Of a stretch of 64,000 bases of DNA, positions 21,004-32,639 are shown in pieces. A program made the translations under genes and the position numbers. The DNA is from Saccharina japonica (lineage: Eukaryota > Sar > Phaeophyceae > Laminariales > Laminariaceae), in NCBI GenBank assembly GCA_008828725.1, contig MEHQ01003929.1, positions 708,744 through 772,743 on the forward strand. The letters are read 5' to 3'. Position 1 is the first letter of the stretch; each line of letters opens with the position of its first letter. The notes beneath the pieces are model-generated. The model saw only the letters and a list, made by a program, of their open reading frames with translations, ran no database searches and had not been told where the DNA came from.

Positions 21004-21891
21004 CTGTTATCATGTAGTTATACGTAATTGTGACACCGTGAAGAAGACACCGGGATGAACACCAAACGCCTGCGATTTTATAGCCTTGTGGTAAGTGCTG
21101 GTACATTTTACCATACGGGAGCAGTTCGACACTAGTTCTTACAGGCTACCCGGTGTTGCCGTATGAAATGTCGAATTATGCCAACTCACAAGGCTCACCA
21201 GCTAGGCCCACGGCAGCACAACTACTAGTAGGCCACACTTGTTATGTGCGACTAAATTGGGTCCACCGCTCGGCGTGCCCATTGTACGTACCATGTGACA
21301 TCAGTGTTAGCAAGGCGCTTTGCGAGGACAACGTTATTAAGTCCACGGACAAGTTGTGGTGTAGTACCTGCATCAGCGCTTTGGATAGTGATGCATGTGT
21401 CACATATACCGGCGGATCACATACGCCTAAGCGTTAGATGAGTGCAGGACGGCTTAAACATATCGCTTCGAGGACTCCTCTGTCGACAGCAGTTGTACTG
21501 TTGAAGTTCAACGTGTAGACTTTACGCCACCTTTCGCTTAGCTACTCGACGTTTTACTGGACGTTAAACGTAAGTCTACTGCCATATTTATTATTTTACG
21601 AGCTGGCTGGTGTCCCTTTAGAAACCCAGTCTAAGTTGTTCCGCCGAGTAGGATCATACGAGCACTTCATCCTTGACCAATATTTAAAGGAGGTTCTTGG
21701 CGCCATAGGACACACCATGACGGTGGGCGTTGAGGCTTGTAGAGCCGTAGTGTAAAGTAAACTTGCACTAGTTATTGGAAAAATCGATCTAAACAACTAT
21801 ACTGCGGCCATGTAGAATCTTCACCGGCCATGCAGTCAGCACGCGTACTTCGATATAATATGTCGCATAATGCTTGTGCCAATCCACTCGC

Positions 21892-22632
21892 CTGGTAGGT
21901 CAGGCGAAGATTGCCGATCTTGATGTCGGCGTAGCCCCAGCACTTACTAATAGCACTGGGTCCAAAATTATCTTTTTGCCCTTTCGCCAGTGCCATGTCG
22001 ACAAGATTCAGGAAGACTCCTCGCTGCACTGACCCCCCAAGAATCAGTATCCATGTGGGTTCCTTCCGCTCGGCCAGAAGCATGAGGTCTTCATAAGAGA
22101 ACGTGTCATACACGCAGGACTTGGGTTGGAACACCCATCCATCTCTCATGACACCGTGTGACGCGCTGGCCAGGTTCGACGACACCCATGTGCCTGATCG
22201 CCAAAAACTGCTTTCAATGTCTTCTTCCTCCGTGCCACACACTGGAAGTTTGTCGATATTGAGTGTGGGATCGCCTTTAACCTGCAAACCGAAAGGACTG
22301 CCGACGATGGGGACGCCTTCGTCGTGAGGTTTCATCGTCACGACTTCGATGTGCACGGAATAATGTCCGGGGAACGAGCTCTCATAAGTTGCCGTAAGTG
22401 TCCCATCCCTATTATTAACTACCTCCCCGACAAAAATCTGATCCGCGTTGGCTATCCAAACGTACATAAATAGCCTATTGTCGACGGCATTCCACTGGTC
22501 GTGAGGTGGCGCGTCATCCTCGTCCGCCAACTGGATTTGAAACGAAGTGGGAACGCCAGCCCGTGCATGGTGAAGTCCCCTGCCATGGGCTGTGTGAGGT
22601 GCGACTTCCACACCTGGAGAGTATTCGTGAAC
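21892..22632 (-). CDS. Filamin-type Ig repeat plus NXPE/PC-esterase-like domain, exon 4
   Basis: Main exon of a secreted protein. Counting from V22611, residues 1-110 are a filamin-type Ig repeat: AGVPTSFQIQLAD, NNRDGTLTATYESSFPGHYS and the hallmark VGSPFGLQV. Residues 125-240 look like the N-terminal half of an NXPE/PC-esterase domain: GWVFQPKSCVYDTFSYED, then ILGGSVQRG at the position of the GDS nucleophile block, and CWGYADIKIGNLRLTYQ. Such domains act extracellularly, and PC-esterases modify polysaccharides, but the substrate here is unknown. The exon starts after GACAG (22632) or CTCCAG (22613, phase 1) and ends CAG|GCGAGT, a GC-type donor. Reading on without splicing gives a stop at 21772 and truncates the domain. 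Confidence 0.8.
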
Positions 22633-22863
22633 CTGTCAAGCACAACGTGGTAATTGATTAATAGTGAGTTGGGCTTAACGTTGTAAATACGATAGTGTTT
22701 GTCGAACGTCTTTGACTGTGTGACATACTTTGGAAAGTTGAAGTACGATCATGTTGCTTTGAGTACGATCACTGCTAAAGCTGTGCGTGAAGACACTTAC
22801 CAGGCATAATACAAGAAACGATGAGGGGGACACCGTCGCATCAAACCAATTCAGACAGATCAC

Positions 22864-23036
22864 CCGATATCAAAAGAGTCGAGGTAGGTAGGCACAGTTC
22901 GAGGAATGCCCTGGGCATTTCTTTGAAACCTTCTAGGCGTTTGCGATTATCAGCTTCGCAGCTGGGACACTCAGATAGGACCGGCAGGGGCTTGAACGTG
23001 TTTTTGGTGATGGAAGCACGGGTGTGCTCGGTTACG
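22864..23036 (-). CDS. Filamin/NXPE-like gene, exon 3
   Basis: Opens after acceptor GCCATTATAG|C in the phase left by exon 2. It reads TEHTRASITKNTFKPLPVL, SECPSCEADNRKRLEGF and KEMPRAFLELCLPTST, with a CPSC pair. One 3' end is TCGG|GTGATC (22864), which joins in phase to the 22613 acceptor of exon 4. An alternative is TTG|GTTTGA (about 22844), joining to the 22632 acceptor. A textbook GTAAGT donor at 22800 lies 3' of an in-frame TGA and cannot be used without a frameshift. Domain unknown. Confidence 0.5.
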
Positions 23037-23839
23037 CTATAATGGCAGCATCAAGTCAACAAACCAGGGCGTCTAGAACGCACATGTGCTGCGGCTACGA
23101 TTCTACATTGTTTGAAATATACAACCGTGTCACCAGCACACCCTATATTCACGGCGCCGTATTAAGCGGGTGCCGCGGGGTAATGTATCTCTTCGAGCAC
23201 GAGGTAGTCATGGTCAGGATGAGCAGCGGATGGGAAGTGCTGTCGTCCCATGGGAGATGCAGGTATGCAGGAGAAATGTTAGACGAACAGTCACCAAGAA
23301 AGAGGGCGGAAGAGGGCATTCCTGTAATTATCTCAATTCAATAGGGCTGTATACAAACATCCAAACATGCTTGATTTAAGTCCGAATACTGTTCAGTCTT
23401 CGTAAAGCACGCCTGAGAGTTACATGTACCAGACCCTAGTACGAGTAAATACAACAGGGGGGGAGGGGAGAGAGGGGGCGGGGGGGGGGTACGATATCGA
23501 ATCCGACCATATTAGTCATGAGAGGCCCATGCTGTGTCCACGATAAGACCACGATACACTCGTGTTATCATCCCTTTCGAAATTTGTTTTCGTACGACTT
23601 TGGATGATCCACGCCCGGTGGTAGAACATGGCAGTGTCTACACAGCTTGTCACATTTCCGTGCTTTGCAATGGTCCCACTACAGCTGATGGAACATTATC
23701 ATCGTAGCGCTAGGTTGCTTTATCATATATCAGGTACAATATAACGTGACGTAGCTGAGAGAGCAATACCAGATACCAGCATGGCCCGTAAAATCCGAGC
23801 CAACATCGAAAGGACACCGATAAGCCACATGCCACATAC

Positions 23840-23967
23840 CCGTGGAAGATGCTCTTGGCAATTTCAATTTTATCGGCATGGAATGCCAGAGCTGACGAAA
23901 ATACGGTTGACGATGTATTAAATTCCGTAACAAGGCCTGCCATCAGGTTTGATGTTGCTGAGTTTTC
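23840..23967 (-). CDS. Filamin/NXPE-like gene, exon 2
   Basis: A 128-bp exon between acceptor CAGGGTAG|GAA and donor CACGG|GTATGT. It enters in phase 0 (matching exon 1) and leaves in phase 2 (matching exon 3). It encodes ENSATSNLMAGLVTEFN followed by STVFSSALAFHADKIEIAK, with no recognised domain. Phase agreement on both sides is the main support. It could belong to a separate gene if exon 1 or exon 3 is wrong. Confidence 0.5.
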
Positions 23968-24337
23968 CTACCCTGTGAATGTATCTCGTCCATATTGAAT
24001 CAACCGCAGACTTCTGGAACCCCCGAGCATGCACCAATGAAAATACAATCAACGTTCGGCACATCACCAACTGCCTGTTGGCGGTAGGAGCATTTGCATG
24101 ATTAGTCGAGGGCCCGTCTGTACCTCACGCAACAACCCACGCTGATACAAACTTCTAACTACACCCGACACAATCTCATGGGCTAACTAAAAAACGGAAA
24201 TGATGGTGAAATGCAAGTGAGATCGAGCAATGACTTGAGGAGCCTCGTCGGTGAGTGATATGTGGCCTCACAATTGCGAAAGCTTCCATAACACAGGTCT
24301 GTTGTTGACAATTACCTACCAGTTATCATTAGCGTAC

Positions 24338-24526
24338 CTCCTCACTCTCCGGTTTTCCATCGAGAAAGGTTGGGAGCATTGGTCGGATGTTAGGACCCTG
24401 TTCGTTTCTCAGCACAAGCGAGACGGCAGACGTTACAGAGGTCTTCGCAGCCACCAGCGCGACCAGCAGAAGGAAGATTGGCCCCATCGCGAATTGCCTT
24501 GCGTTTAAACACTGAAGACTACACAT
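24338..24526 (-). CDS. Filamin/NXPE-like gene, exon 1 (signal peptide)
   Basis: From an ATG at 24526 (or 24487) the frame encodes a clear signal peptide: MGPIFLLLVALVAAKTSVTS, a hydrophobic leucine/valine/alanine core, then small residues. SLVLRNEQGPNIRPMLPTF follows. It exits through GAGGAG|GTACGC in phase 0. This predicts secretion or a Golgi/cell-surface location, as expected for NXPE/PC-esterase proteins. The 24487 start places the hydrophobic core next to Met and is slightly preferred. No promoter element was recognised upstream. Confidence 0.6.
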
Positions 24527-25600
24527 GTTTCAAGTAAACGAAAAAGGAGAACGAAAGGTACGAAGTTAGATGTTTGCAGGGATGGGTACGGTGACGCAAT
24601 ATACTGCGAGTGAAAAACTCTTGTATGAACAATCCTAGGCCATACATCGGCAATATATCGAGTATCGTGTCGGCCTCAATATCGAAATCTCCGACACATC
24701 AAAATATCGAGTTTTTTTTTTTCTTCGAGCTCGCTCTTTCAGGATCGGCTTTGACACCCCTCGCCCTTCTTTCCCCCTGCTTACCTCGACGTGAACGCAT
24801 GCGGGGGCTGAGCGAGATAAGCGAGAAGTAGGCACGATCTTTGATTTTGGGTAAAATGCTTGAGAGTTTCTTTGAATCTTGACAGGGGGGGTGGTAGTGC
24901 GCAAATACAGGGGAGGGGGGAGGGGGGTTACCGAATAATTCCAGTAGTAGGAATTACATTTTGTCAACCCTTTGCATCGTCTGCTCCGAAGAATCACCGT
25001 CCATGTTCCTTCGCAGTCCATTCTCGAGTCAGTGGCTACCTAGGTGCACTCTACCTTTCATAGTGTTGTTTTGGCGATAACATCGACTCCAACGCCCCTG
25101 GTCCTTCGTACTCTATTCAATGCCACCCACCGTGAACGTGTGCGAGATGTCAAGCGTTTCCCTTTATTTTACTTCTCCTAAACGGGCAAGTTGTTGCAAA
25201 CAAACGAGAACCGATGGGCGGCGATTTTCAATGATTTGCAGACGATCTGTTGTATGATATATACCAATCGTAGGTACGTATTAGCGTTGTGTATCGAAAA
25301 CAACGTTGCTGCCGTGGTTGTGGTGTGTGAGTTCATTCACAGCGCTGCGGAAAACGCCGAACTCTACCGCAAAACAGCGACGAACATAGCAGAGCACAGT
25401 TAACCTTCTCCGCAATGCCGGCGTTTCATGGCTTCCACACGCCCTGCCGCTCTCGTCCCGGCATGTAGCAATGAAGGATGATAATAAAACAGCCAGAAAC
25501 GGCGCAGCAAGAGGCTGTGCAACCTGTATGTAGCAACTCGTATTTCATGCCGGGTACCATGGTACCTAGTGCCGGTGCATGTGATTACACGATGGTGATG
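24527..25600. other. Upstream region of the filamin/NXPE-like gene; no gene seen
   Basis: Contains several TATCGA/ATATCGA words near 24650-24710, a short G-rich stretch at 24885-24930, and otherwise unremarkable sequence. Promoter motifs could not be assigned. Confidence 0.4.
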
Positions 25601-26500
25601 GATCAGCCCGCCGTGGCGAAGCCACCCTTGTTTGAATATGTTAAATAGAAAATTGTGGTCGTCGTCGTAGTAGTAGTTGTTGTAGTAGGGTGGCGATTTG
25701 GTTTGGAGGAGCGTCTGCTGTGGGCCATGCCGGGAGCGCGCCGGGCCGGCTCTGCCCCGGATATCGCCGAGGGCGGGAGTGCTGGGGTGTAAACAAGAGG
25801 AAACCGGCCCTGTAATGGCGCGGCGGCCCGCGCTAGTCCGGGCACGGCGGGCGCCCCCGGCTCTCTGCGCCTGCTGTTCTTTCGCTTGTGGGTTGTTGCG
25901 TTTTGATTGGTATATAATGGCGGTTATGTCTCAAAAATGAATATGCGATCGGTTATTATATTGTCGGACATCGGAAATTTGCGGAGGTACGTTCGGAGGC
26001 CTTGGTGGCTGCCCCGATCGAGTGGGAAAACGGCCGCCGACAGGCGCGGCGTGTCCTACGCGAGGCGGGCGCTGGGGCAGGCAGGGACGGAGAAGGGGGC
26101 TGACCTCTTACGGCCGGAGTCGGTGCCGGGCTGGTGGAGACAGCGGTATTGCGCGTACCGGGACACCTGTAGCGAGCCTCTCTCGACCTTTTTATGAAGG
26201 AGTTCGTTCATGTCCCAAACATTATATTTATTACAAGGGCTCCGCTGCGCGGGCGGCTAACGCCGCCCGCTACGCTCGCGGAAGGAATAATAGAACCAAA
26301 TGTGAAAAGGGTAAAAGAGGAGCATATATTATTGTAGCTGCAACTGGCGACTTGATAATGCCAAGAGCTCCATATGTATGACGGCCAATACAGGACAAAA
26401 ACGATAGTGGTGAACAACACGAAAAAATATCGCTAAAAGAAAGCAAAGCTTCGCTTCGAGGGCGGTTGACGCCGCCCGCTACGCTCGCGCAAGGAAAGGG
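25601..26500. other. GC-rich island with GCCGCCCGC hairpins
   Basis: 25700-26190 is GC-rich with a TATATAAT word at 25912 but no supported CDS. Two direct copies of a 45-bp block occur at about 26236-26284 and 26449-26495. Both contain GACGCCGCCCGCTACGCTCG-like sequence and can fold (GGGCGGC-taac-GCCGCCC). Many GTC/GTAGTAG trinucleotides lie near 25656-25690. Confidence 0.5.
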
Positions 26501-27038
26501 GCAGAAGAAGTCCACTATGTGTAAAGACCGACTTGAAAAGGCCAAAGAGATTCATGGTGCAATGCAGCGAAATACTTATTGCTGTACGCAACTGAACGTA
26601 CAGTACCCGTCTACTACTGCTGTATTGTGATGCATGAGTACTGGTATGCGGCATGTATGTGGCAAAGCAACTATCATACCTGTACGGCGACAGCAGTTGT
26701 ACACCACAAACAAAGCAAAAAACACAAAGAACAAACGAACGTACAGGCGACTTGCAAAAGTATACGACAGTAGATCTCCATACTCCAGGACAACAAAGCT
26801 GTATGTTCGAAAAGAAGAGAAAGCACAGCAACATGGCTCGCAGGACGGCGCTGCGCTGCCTGCTAGGGGTGTGAATTGTGCCTTTTTCGTGACTGCTATG
26901 TGTGGTAGTACAACAACAGCAGTAGTAGTAGTACCTTCGATCTTTATATATATAGAGAGAGTATGAAAGAGAAAGCACAGCATAGCACGAGCGTCAATCA
27001 AGTTGTACAAAAATCCACAAAACTGAGAAAGACGTACA
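26501..27038. other. No gene recognised
   Basis: CAG/GTA trinucleotide-rich. Overlapping open frames on both strands are compositional. Confidence 0.35.
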
Positions 27039-27299
27039 TTACGTACTCGTACTCGAACAAAACGCTCCCCGCCCACCCGCGATCACCTCGCCATCGATTC
27101 GGTCCGGGTCGAGCTCTACTGCCTCTCTGCCCCAGTGAGCCCCGTGGCCCACCTCGCGTGAAGCCCGGTACTCACAGAGGCTCTCGTTCGCCCGCTCGAG
27201 GTTGCTGATGCCTCTGTAAAAATAATGTTTGTTCGATAAATAAAACACCGCTTGAACTTGGCTTAAATGTTCTTTTATTACAGACAAAACGATGTCGGA
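27039..27299 (-). CDS. Weak ORF, function unknown
   Basis: An 86-codon frame from ATG 27299 (MSDIVLSVIKEHLSQVQAVF) continuing into a GC-rich, acidic C-terminal half with EVGHGAHWGREAVELDPDR. A TTATTTTTACAG|AG acceptor and a CTCT|GTGAGT donor inside the frame suggest it may instead be spliced, so the ORF could be partly intron. No family recognised. GC content jumps within the ORF at about 27190. Confidence 0.2.
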   Translation of the reverse strand, partial: SDIVLSVIKEHLSQVQAVFYLSNKHYFYRGISNLERANESLCEYRASREVGHGAHWGREAVELDPDRIDGEVIAGGRGAFCSSTST

Positions 27300-28724
27300 C
27301 ATACTGGATTCATTGCAGCAGCAGCAACAGCAAGGACCTTCATGCTCCCCTCGTGTCTCGATGGACACGCCACGCCTAGCCACGAAAAAGAGACCGCGCT
27401 CCTTCTGACCCCACCTCTACTGGCCAGCGCCCTCCCATACCCGCGATAGTGCCGGGCTCGCACGCGCTGTCGTGCTCACTGGGTACACGCAGGAACCCGA
27501 AACCGGAAAAAAAGGGAAACATGATCTCGCCGACAAAGTAAAAACTGGTAGGAAACAGGAAGCAGCAAGTAACGAAAATAGTAGAAAACAAAGAAAGCCA
27601 AGAACCTCCGGAAGGCAAGTAACTTCTGCTTCGGCAATTAGAGGCTGAGAGTGGCTGTGAGGTGCCAACATATGCCGAGGAAAGCTTCCGAACCAAAGAA
27701 GATAAAGCTATGTATTGATATTACCCGGGGACATTTGTTGAAACCATTCCATCCATATTTTATATGTCCGCTAGCCATTGTACCATACCATGTTATACAT
27801 TACCGCAATGTATCAATCAATATACTGCTGTACACACCGCGCCATACCGCAAAACCGCTGCCGTACATGTATGTTGCGGTACCATACGTACATACCACTA
27901 ACGTGCCACCGGCACTCTAGTGGCACGGCGGTATCTCGCTGTGCCATATGAGTCGCTGCACCATACCAATTGCCCCCGCTCTTGAGCCACTGCTGGATAT
28001 ATCGTGCCGTAACACTGGTGTTGCTGTACCATATCTGTCGCTGCACCATACGATTAGCCTGTTGGTCTACACCACCGCACACAATAACCACTCTACACTA
28101 TACCATATGTGTAACATTAGCCTGCTGCTCTGAAATACCACTGCTGCACATAATAACCACGCTGCAATTAGCCTGTTGTTGCTCTGCTGTACCACTGCTG
28201 CTGCACATACACTAAACCATACCATAGTATGGGTACCTTTAGCCTGGTGCTCTGCTCTGCGCTACCGCTGCTGCTGATGATGATGGTGAGGCGCGCGAGC
28301 GCGAAGCGCGAGCATTTGTTTGAAATTGATTTTTCGAGGAAACAACGAGAGCTTTTTCATAGAGGATTGCGTACGAGGGAATGTTGGGTGGTAGTTTTTA
28401 ATTTCTGTGTTTTGAGACAGTCAACATCGACGTTCGTAGTTCGCACTGATCATACACGGCGCCAACGCCAGTCCCGTTGGGCTCTGCGCACGCACTCATT
28501 TTAACGAAGTCTGCTCGTGCTGGTATCGCTGTAACTCGTGCAGAGTTTGTCGAGCTACCGTAGGTGCGGCAACGTGTGCTTTTAGAGGCGCATGGCTGGA
28601 GCCTTTCGTTTTATATCTCAGAAATACTACCACTGTAGAATTTCGCAACAATTGTTTTTTTTTCAAATACAGAAGAAATCAATTATGCCGAACGATACGA
28701 TACACCCAAGCATGGGAGCGTCGC
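27300..28724. other. No gene recognised
   Basis: 27700-28220 is full of CCATACCGTT/CTGCACCATA-like short words (degenerate minisatellite). A GAGGCGCGCGAGCGCGAAGC palindrome lies near 28287. 28300-28720 is featureless. Confidence 0.4.
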
Positions 28725-29425
28725 GAGTTCAAGTGCTAGACCGACAAGCCGAGCGTACAGTGACGCTGGCCCTGGCCTCGTGTGCCCTACTGCTGCTGTG
28801 CTGTTGCTGCTGGTGCTGCGGCCGCCACAGCTGCTGCTGCTGCTGCTGTATGCTGACGATGTTGTGGGCCACATTTTCTACAAGCACATGGCTGAATCTT
28901 GTGTTAAAGAAAAATCGGAACGCGAAATATAATAACGGTTTTCGTTTTTTTAGTTCTACCGAACGAAACCCATTTCAACCAGTAGGCAGAATGTGTCTGA
29001 CCACAACAACGTTTGGGCTGTGTCTCTAAGACATGATGCAGGTGGTGTTTTAAGGCCCACCTCCCTACTGATGAGGGGACGGAGAAGCTCTGCCGTAGAT
29101 GTCGTAAAGCAGTAGTAGTGGTGGCACCTGCTACAGGAATAACCTGTTGTTGGACACTGCAGACGTTTTTGTCTTCAAATCACACCGAATACTCGTACCA
29201 ATTTCGTGTTGGGCAACCAGGAAACAAACAACAAATTCAGTACGAGTATAGAGGGTTCGAGTGTTAGACTGCCGAACCGAGCGTACAGCGACGATGAGTT
29301 TGGCCTCGTGTGTCCTACTGCTGCCGCTGTTGCTGTTGTTCCGCTGCTGTTGTTGCTGCGGCCGGCACAGCTGCGGCCGGCACAGCTGTTGCTGCTGCTA
29401 CTGCTGCTGCTGCTATATGCTGACG
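28725..29425 (+). repeat. Pair of about 150-bp CTG-rich direct repeats
   Basis: Copies at 28725-28862 and 29250-29425 share CGAGCGTACAG, TTGGCCTCGTGTG/CTGGCCTCGTGTG, CTACTGCTGC and a CTG run ending TATGCTGACG. The second copy has an internal duplication of CGGCCGGCACAGCTG. The spacing sequence is unrelated. Confidence 0.7.
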
Positions 29426-29590
29426 TTTTTTGTTTTGAAAGGAAGAACCAAAACGGCCCGTATACCTAGATGTTCGTTCGTGTTGGTTCAGCACAATCCG
29501 TATTTTCTCAGCGTGACGTATCGCAGATTTGACTCCTGCAGGTACCGAGGTCGCGCCATATTACCACTAATCACTATTATAATTTAAGAG

Positions 29591-29900
29591 TACTACAGTA
29601 GTGGTATCCCGAACAATGCCAGGGCGAGGCCGGTATATATGGCGGCCAAAACCAAAAATGCCAAACAAATAATAGCTGGGCCACGATCCACATCCTATGG
29701 CGCAATCTACTGATTGATCAGGTAAGTTGACACACGCAGTCAACCACGTACCAACCGACCCACCCACACCCACCCACGTACGCACCAACCGATCGACACA
29801 CGTAACAACCGATCCACCCACCCACTACAACAGCAGTGTGGAATCATAATACAGCAGCACCAGCACGTAGTATTAGTAGTAGTAGTATACACCCCATGTA
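29591..29900 (+). repeat. Dispersed repeat with CCCA-rich core (copy 2)
   Basis: Second copy of the 16852-17186 repeat, with a shorter CCCA run and better-preserved flanks (GATCAGGTAAGTTGACACAC, CAACCACGTACCAACCGACC). Confidence 0.75.
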
Positions 29901-30113
29901 CATCATCACCAACTGAACAACATCAGTCCAGCAAATAGCAGCACGTACGTATAGCGCCCCAATGCCTGCTTAAGGCGGTCAATTGCCTCCAGCTGCGAAG
30001 AGGGGCAGTTCCCTCTCCATGCCGAAGCCACAGGACAAGTGGGTTGCTGCCTACTACATAATATCGGTGATGATTCCGATGTATCATCATTCCTACCGAC
30101 AGACTGCGTTACA

Positions 30114-30855
30114 GTGTATGTATGTATGTATGAATGTATGTATGTATGTATGTATGAATGTATGTATGTATGTATGTATGTATGTATGTATGTATGTATG
30201 TATGTATGTATGTATGTATGTATGTATGTATGTATGTATGTATGTATGTATGCATGTATGCATGCATGCATGATGCATGCATGATGCATGCATACATGCA
30301 TGTATGTATGCATGTATGTATGCATGTATGTATGTATGTGTGGTATGTGTGTGTGGTATGTATGTGTGTTTGTATGTATGTATGTATGTATGTGTGGTAT
30401 GTATGTATGTATGTGTGGTATGTATGTGTGGTATGTGTGTTTGTATATGAGGGAGGGAGGGAGGGAGGGAGTNNNNNNNNNNNNNNNNNNNNNNNNNNNN
30501 NNNNNNNNNNNNNNNNNNNNNNNNNNNNNNNNNNNNNNNNNNNNNNNNNNNNNNNNNNNNNNNNNNNNNNNNNNNNNNNNNNNNNNNNNNNNNNNNNNNN
30601 NNNNNNNNNNNNNNNNNNNNNNNNNNNNNNNNNNNNNNNNNNNNNNNNNNNNNNNNNNNNNNNNNNNNNNNNNNNNNNNNNNNNNNNNNNNNNNNNNNNN
30701 NNNNNNNNNNNNNNNNNNNNNNNNNNNNNNNNNNNNNNNNNNNNNNNNNNNNNNNNNNNNNNNNNNNNNNNNNGGGGGGGAGGGAGGGAGGGAGGGAGGG
30801 AGGGAGGTAGGTAGGTAGGTAGGTAGGTAGGTAGGTATGTATGTATGTATGTATG
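30114..30855 (+). repeat. TATG/GGGA/GGTA microsatellite block around an assembly gap
   Basis: (TATG)n with GAATG and GCATG variants from 30114 to about 30450, then (GAGG)n, a run of N, (GGGA)n, (GGTA)n and again (TATG)n. The symmetrical order suggests one compound microsatellite that the assembly could not span. Its true length is unknown. Confidence 0.9.
30473..30773. other. Assembly gap, 301 N
   Basis: Run of N inside the compound microsatellite. Any frame crossing it is meaningless. Confidence 1.
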
Positions 30856-31096
30856 CGGTCTGTAAGGTGCAACCATATCCCGAGACAAAACACGTGGTTT
30901 AATTGATTCCCATGACAATATCATGTATGCTTACTCTCTCGTGGCCTGCCCCGCCTTGGGGTGGGCCTAGGTCCGCCAGGACCTGCAACGGTCTAGCGGC
31001 ACACCCAAGGAGTTCGAGCCTCGAGCCTCGGGCTGGGTGGAGAGGGAACGTTACGCGATCTGGCTGGTGAACCTGTCACTGTAAGGATCGCGTGGG

Positions 31097-32600
31097 GTGG
31101 TGGTGATGCCGTTTATTTTTAACCCCAACGCCAGGGAGTTAATCCCTGTGAGAAAACCGCGGGAGTATCACCACATCAGAGAGCGCAATGTGTGCAGCCT
31201 GGGGAGTGGAGAGGCTGGCCATCGCGGGGGTACGCATACGCGACAGAAAGGACGGGAGTGTCGGCGTTGGCTGGGACGGCTGCACCCTGCCAATGGAAAC
31301 CAAGGCGCGAGCCGGGCTAGGACAGAGAGAAGAGTCAGTTTGGCAATAGAGAGGAAAAACATGCTAAATAAGAAAAAAAGGAGGAGGGGACGGGCCTCTC
31401 GTTGGCTGGCGAGAAAGTCAGCACGCGAGGCTCGTACGAAGGAGGCACTTGTGGTGGTAGCGATCTACAACGTGCGCACCCTGGCTGTAAAGGGAAGAAC
31501 GGGTATGGGCATGACGAGCGTATTCTGACGAAGGTGCAACAGCTCGGCTGTGACTTCGTCGGCCTGCAGGAAAATCGACGAGGCGGCAGGACGACATTCC
31601 GCGCTGCTGGATATCAAGTTTTGTATTCAGGTCAAGATGAAACAACAGCCAGGCAGGGGTTGTAACGGGCTGGGTTGGCAGTCAAGGAGCCTATATGCCG
31701 TAAGTCTGTGTATACCCACGAATTCGTAGACAAACGTCTTATGTCGATGCGTTTCGAGTTGGCTGGTAAATACGAGGCAGTTACTTTCGTCGTTGCGTAC
31801 GCCCCAACAGAGTGTACCAATGACGCCAAGCTGAAACGTGTTTTCTGGCTAAAGCTGGAGGACCTAGTCGGCAGACTCCAACCATGGATGCTAGTGGTTG
31901 GTTGTTCTGATGTATGCTAATGCACGAACTGGGTTGAGGCTAGGGTGCGATGATAATGAAAACCTTGTCCTGGGAGCATACGGGCGTGATTTGATCAACG
32001 ATAATGGCAAACGACTTCTGTCGTTCGCTACCAATTGCAAGCTAGCTCTCACGAACACTTTTTTCAGCACACGCAAGGGTGAAATCTCGCATACTCACAA
32101 CGGCACCGGCCCGAATGACCGTAAGCGCATTGATTACATCCTAACCCGACAAGTCCATCACCCTAGAGTACACGATGTTAACTTTTCGCCTCAGCCTCCG
32201 CCACAAGCTAAGGCTGATTCAGATCATAACATCGTATACATGAAGGTTCGTATCTCTGGACATTTTGCATCCAACCGACAAGCACGCAAGCCAGTAAAAG
32301 GCCGACCGTTTGACCGCAAGGTGTTTACGTCCGACGGGAAATGTCGTGAGCGAGTAGTTGCGAGGGTCGTTTCCACTCTCAACCAAAATTTCCCAGCAAC
32401 ACAACATTGCTGGTATGGTTACTCGGTTCACCTCAACCATCATGGATGCGGTGGAAGCCAAGGTATTACCCACACTACACCAGCCACGTAGGCGTGGGTG
32501 GTGTGAGTCGGCCAAAACCTCGCCTGCCTTTAAAATAGCATGGACCGCAAGGGAAGATGCGCGACAGCACCTACGTGCCCACCCCCCGGGATAGTACCGC
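31097..32600 (+). pseudogene. APE-type endonuclease region of RTE-w copy A
   Basis: A basic leader is followed by the exonuclease-endonuclease-phosphatase fold. Motifs in order: VVVAIYNVRTLAVKG (start of fold), CDFVGLQEN (catalytic Glu), NARTG at about 31919 (part of the GDxN block, frame broken just before it), KRIDYILTR (about 32124) and ADSDHNIV (SDH block, about 32214). The enzyme would nick the target to prime reverse transcription. A frameshift near 31495 and an indel plus TAA near 31915 break it into three frames. The stretch 32370-32600 links to the RT. Confidence 0.85.
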
Positions 32601-32639
32601 GTGGAAGACTCTGAGGACCGCGTGTGCGAATCTGCAGGA

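Noticed and set aside
22799..22863. Signal-peptide-like exon SPSSFLVLCL ending at GTAAGT just upstream of exon 4
   Set aside because: The frame has an upstream TGA with no ATG or acceptor between, and a better signal peptide exists at 24487.
30093..30924. Long open frames on both strands across the TATG/GGGA microsatellite and N run
   Set aside because: They are products of 4-bp repeats lacking stops and of undetermined bases.
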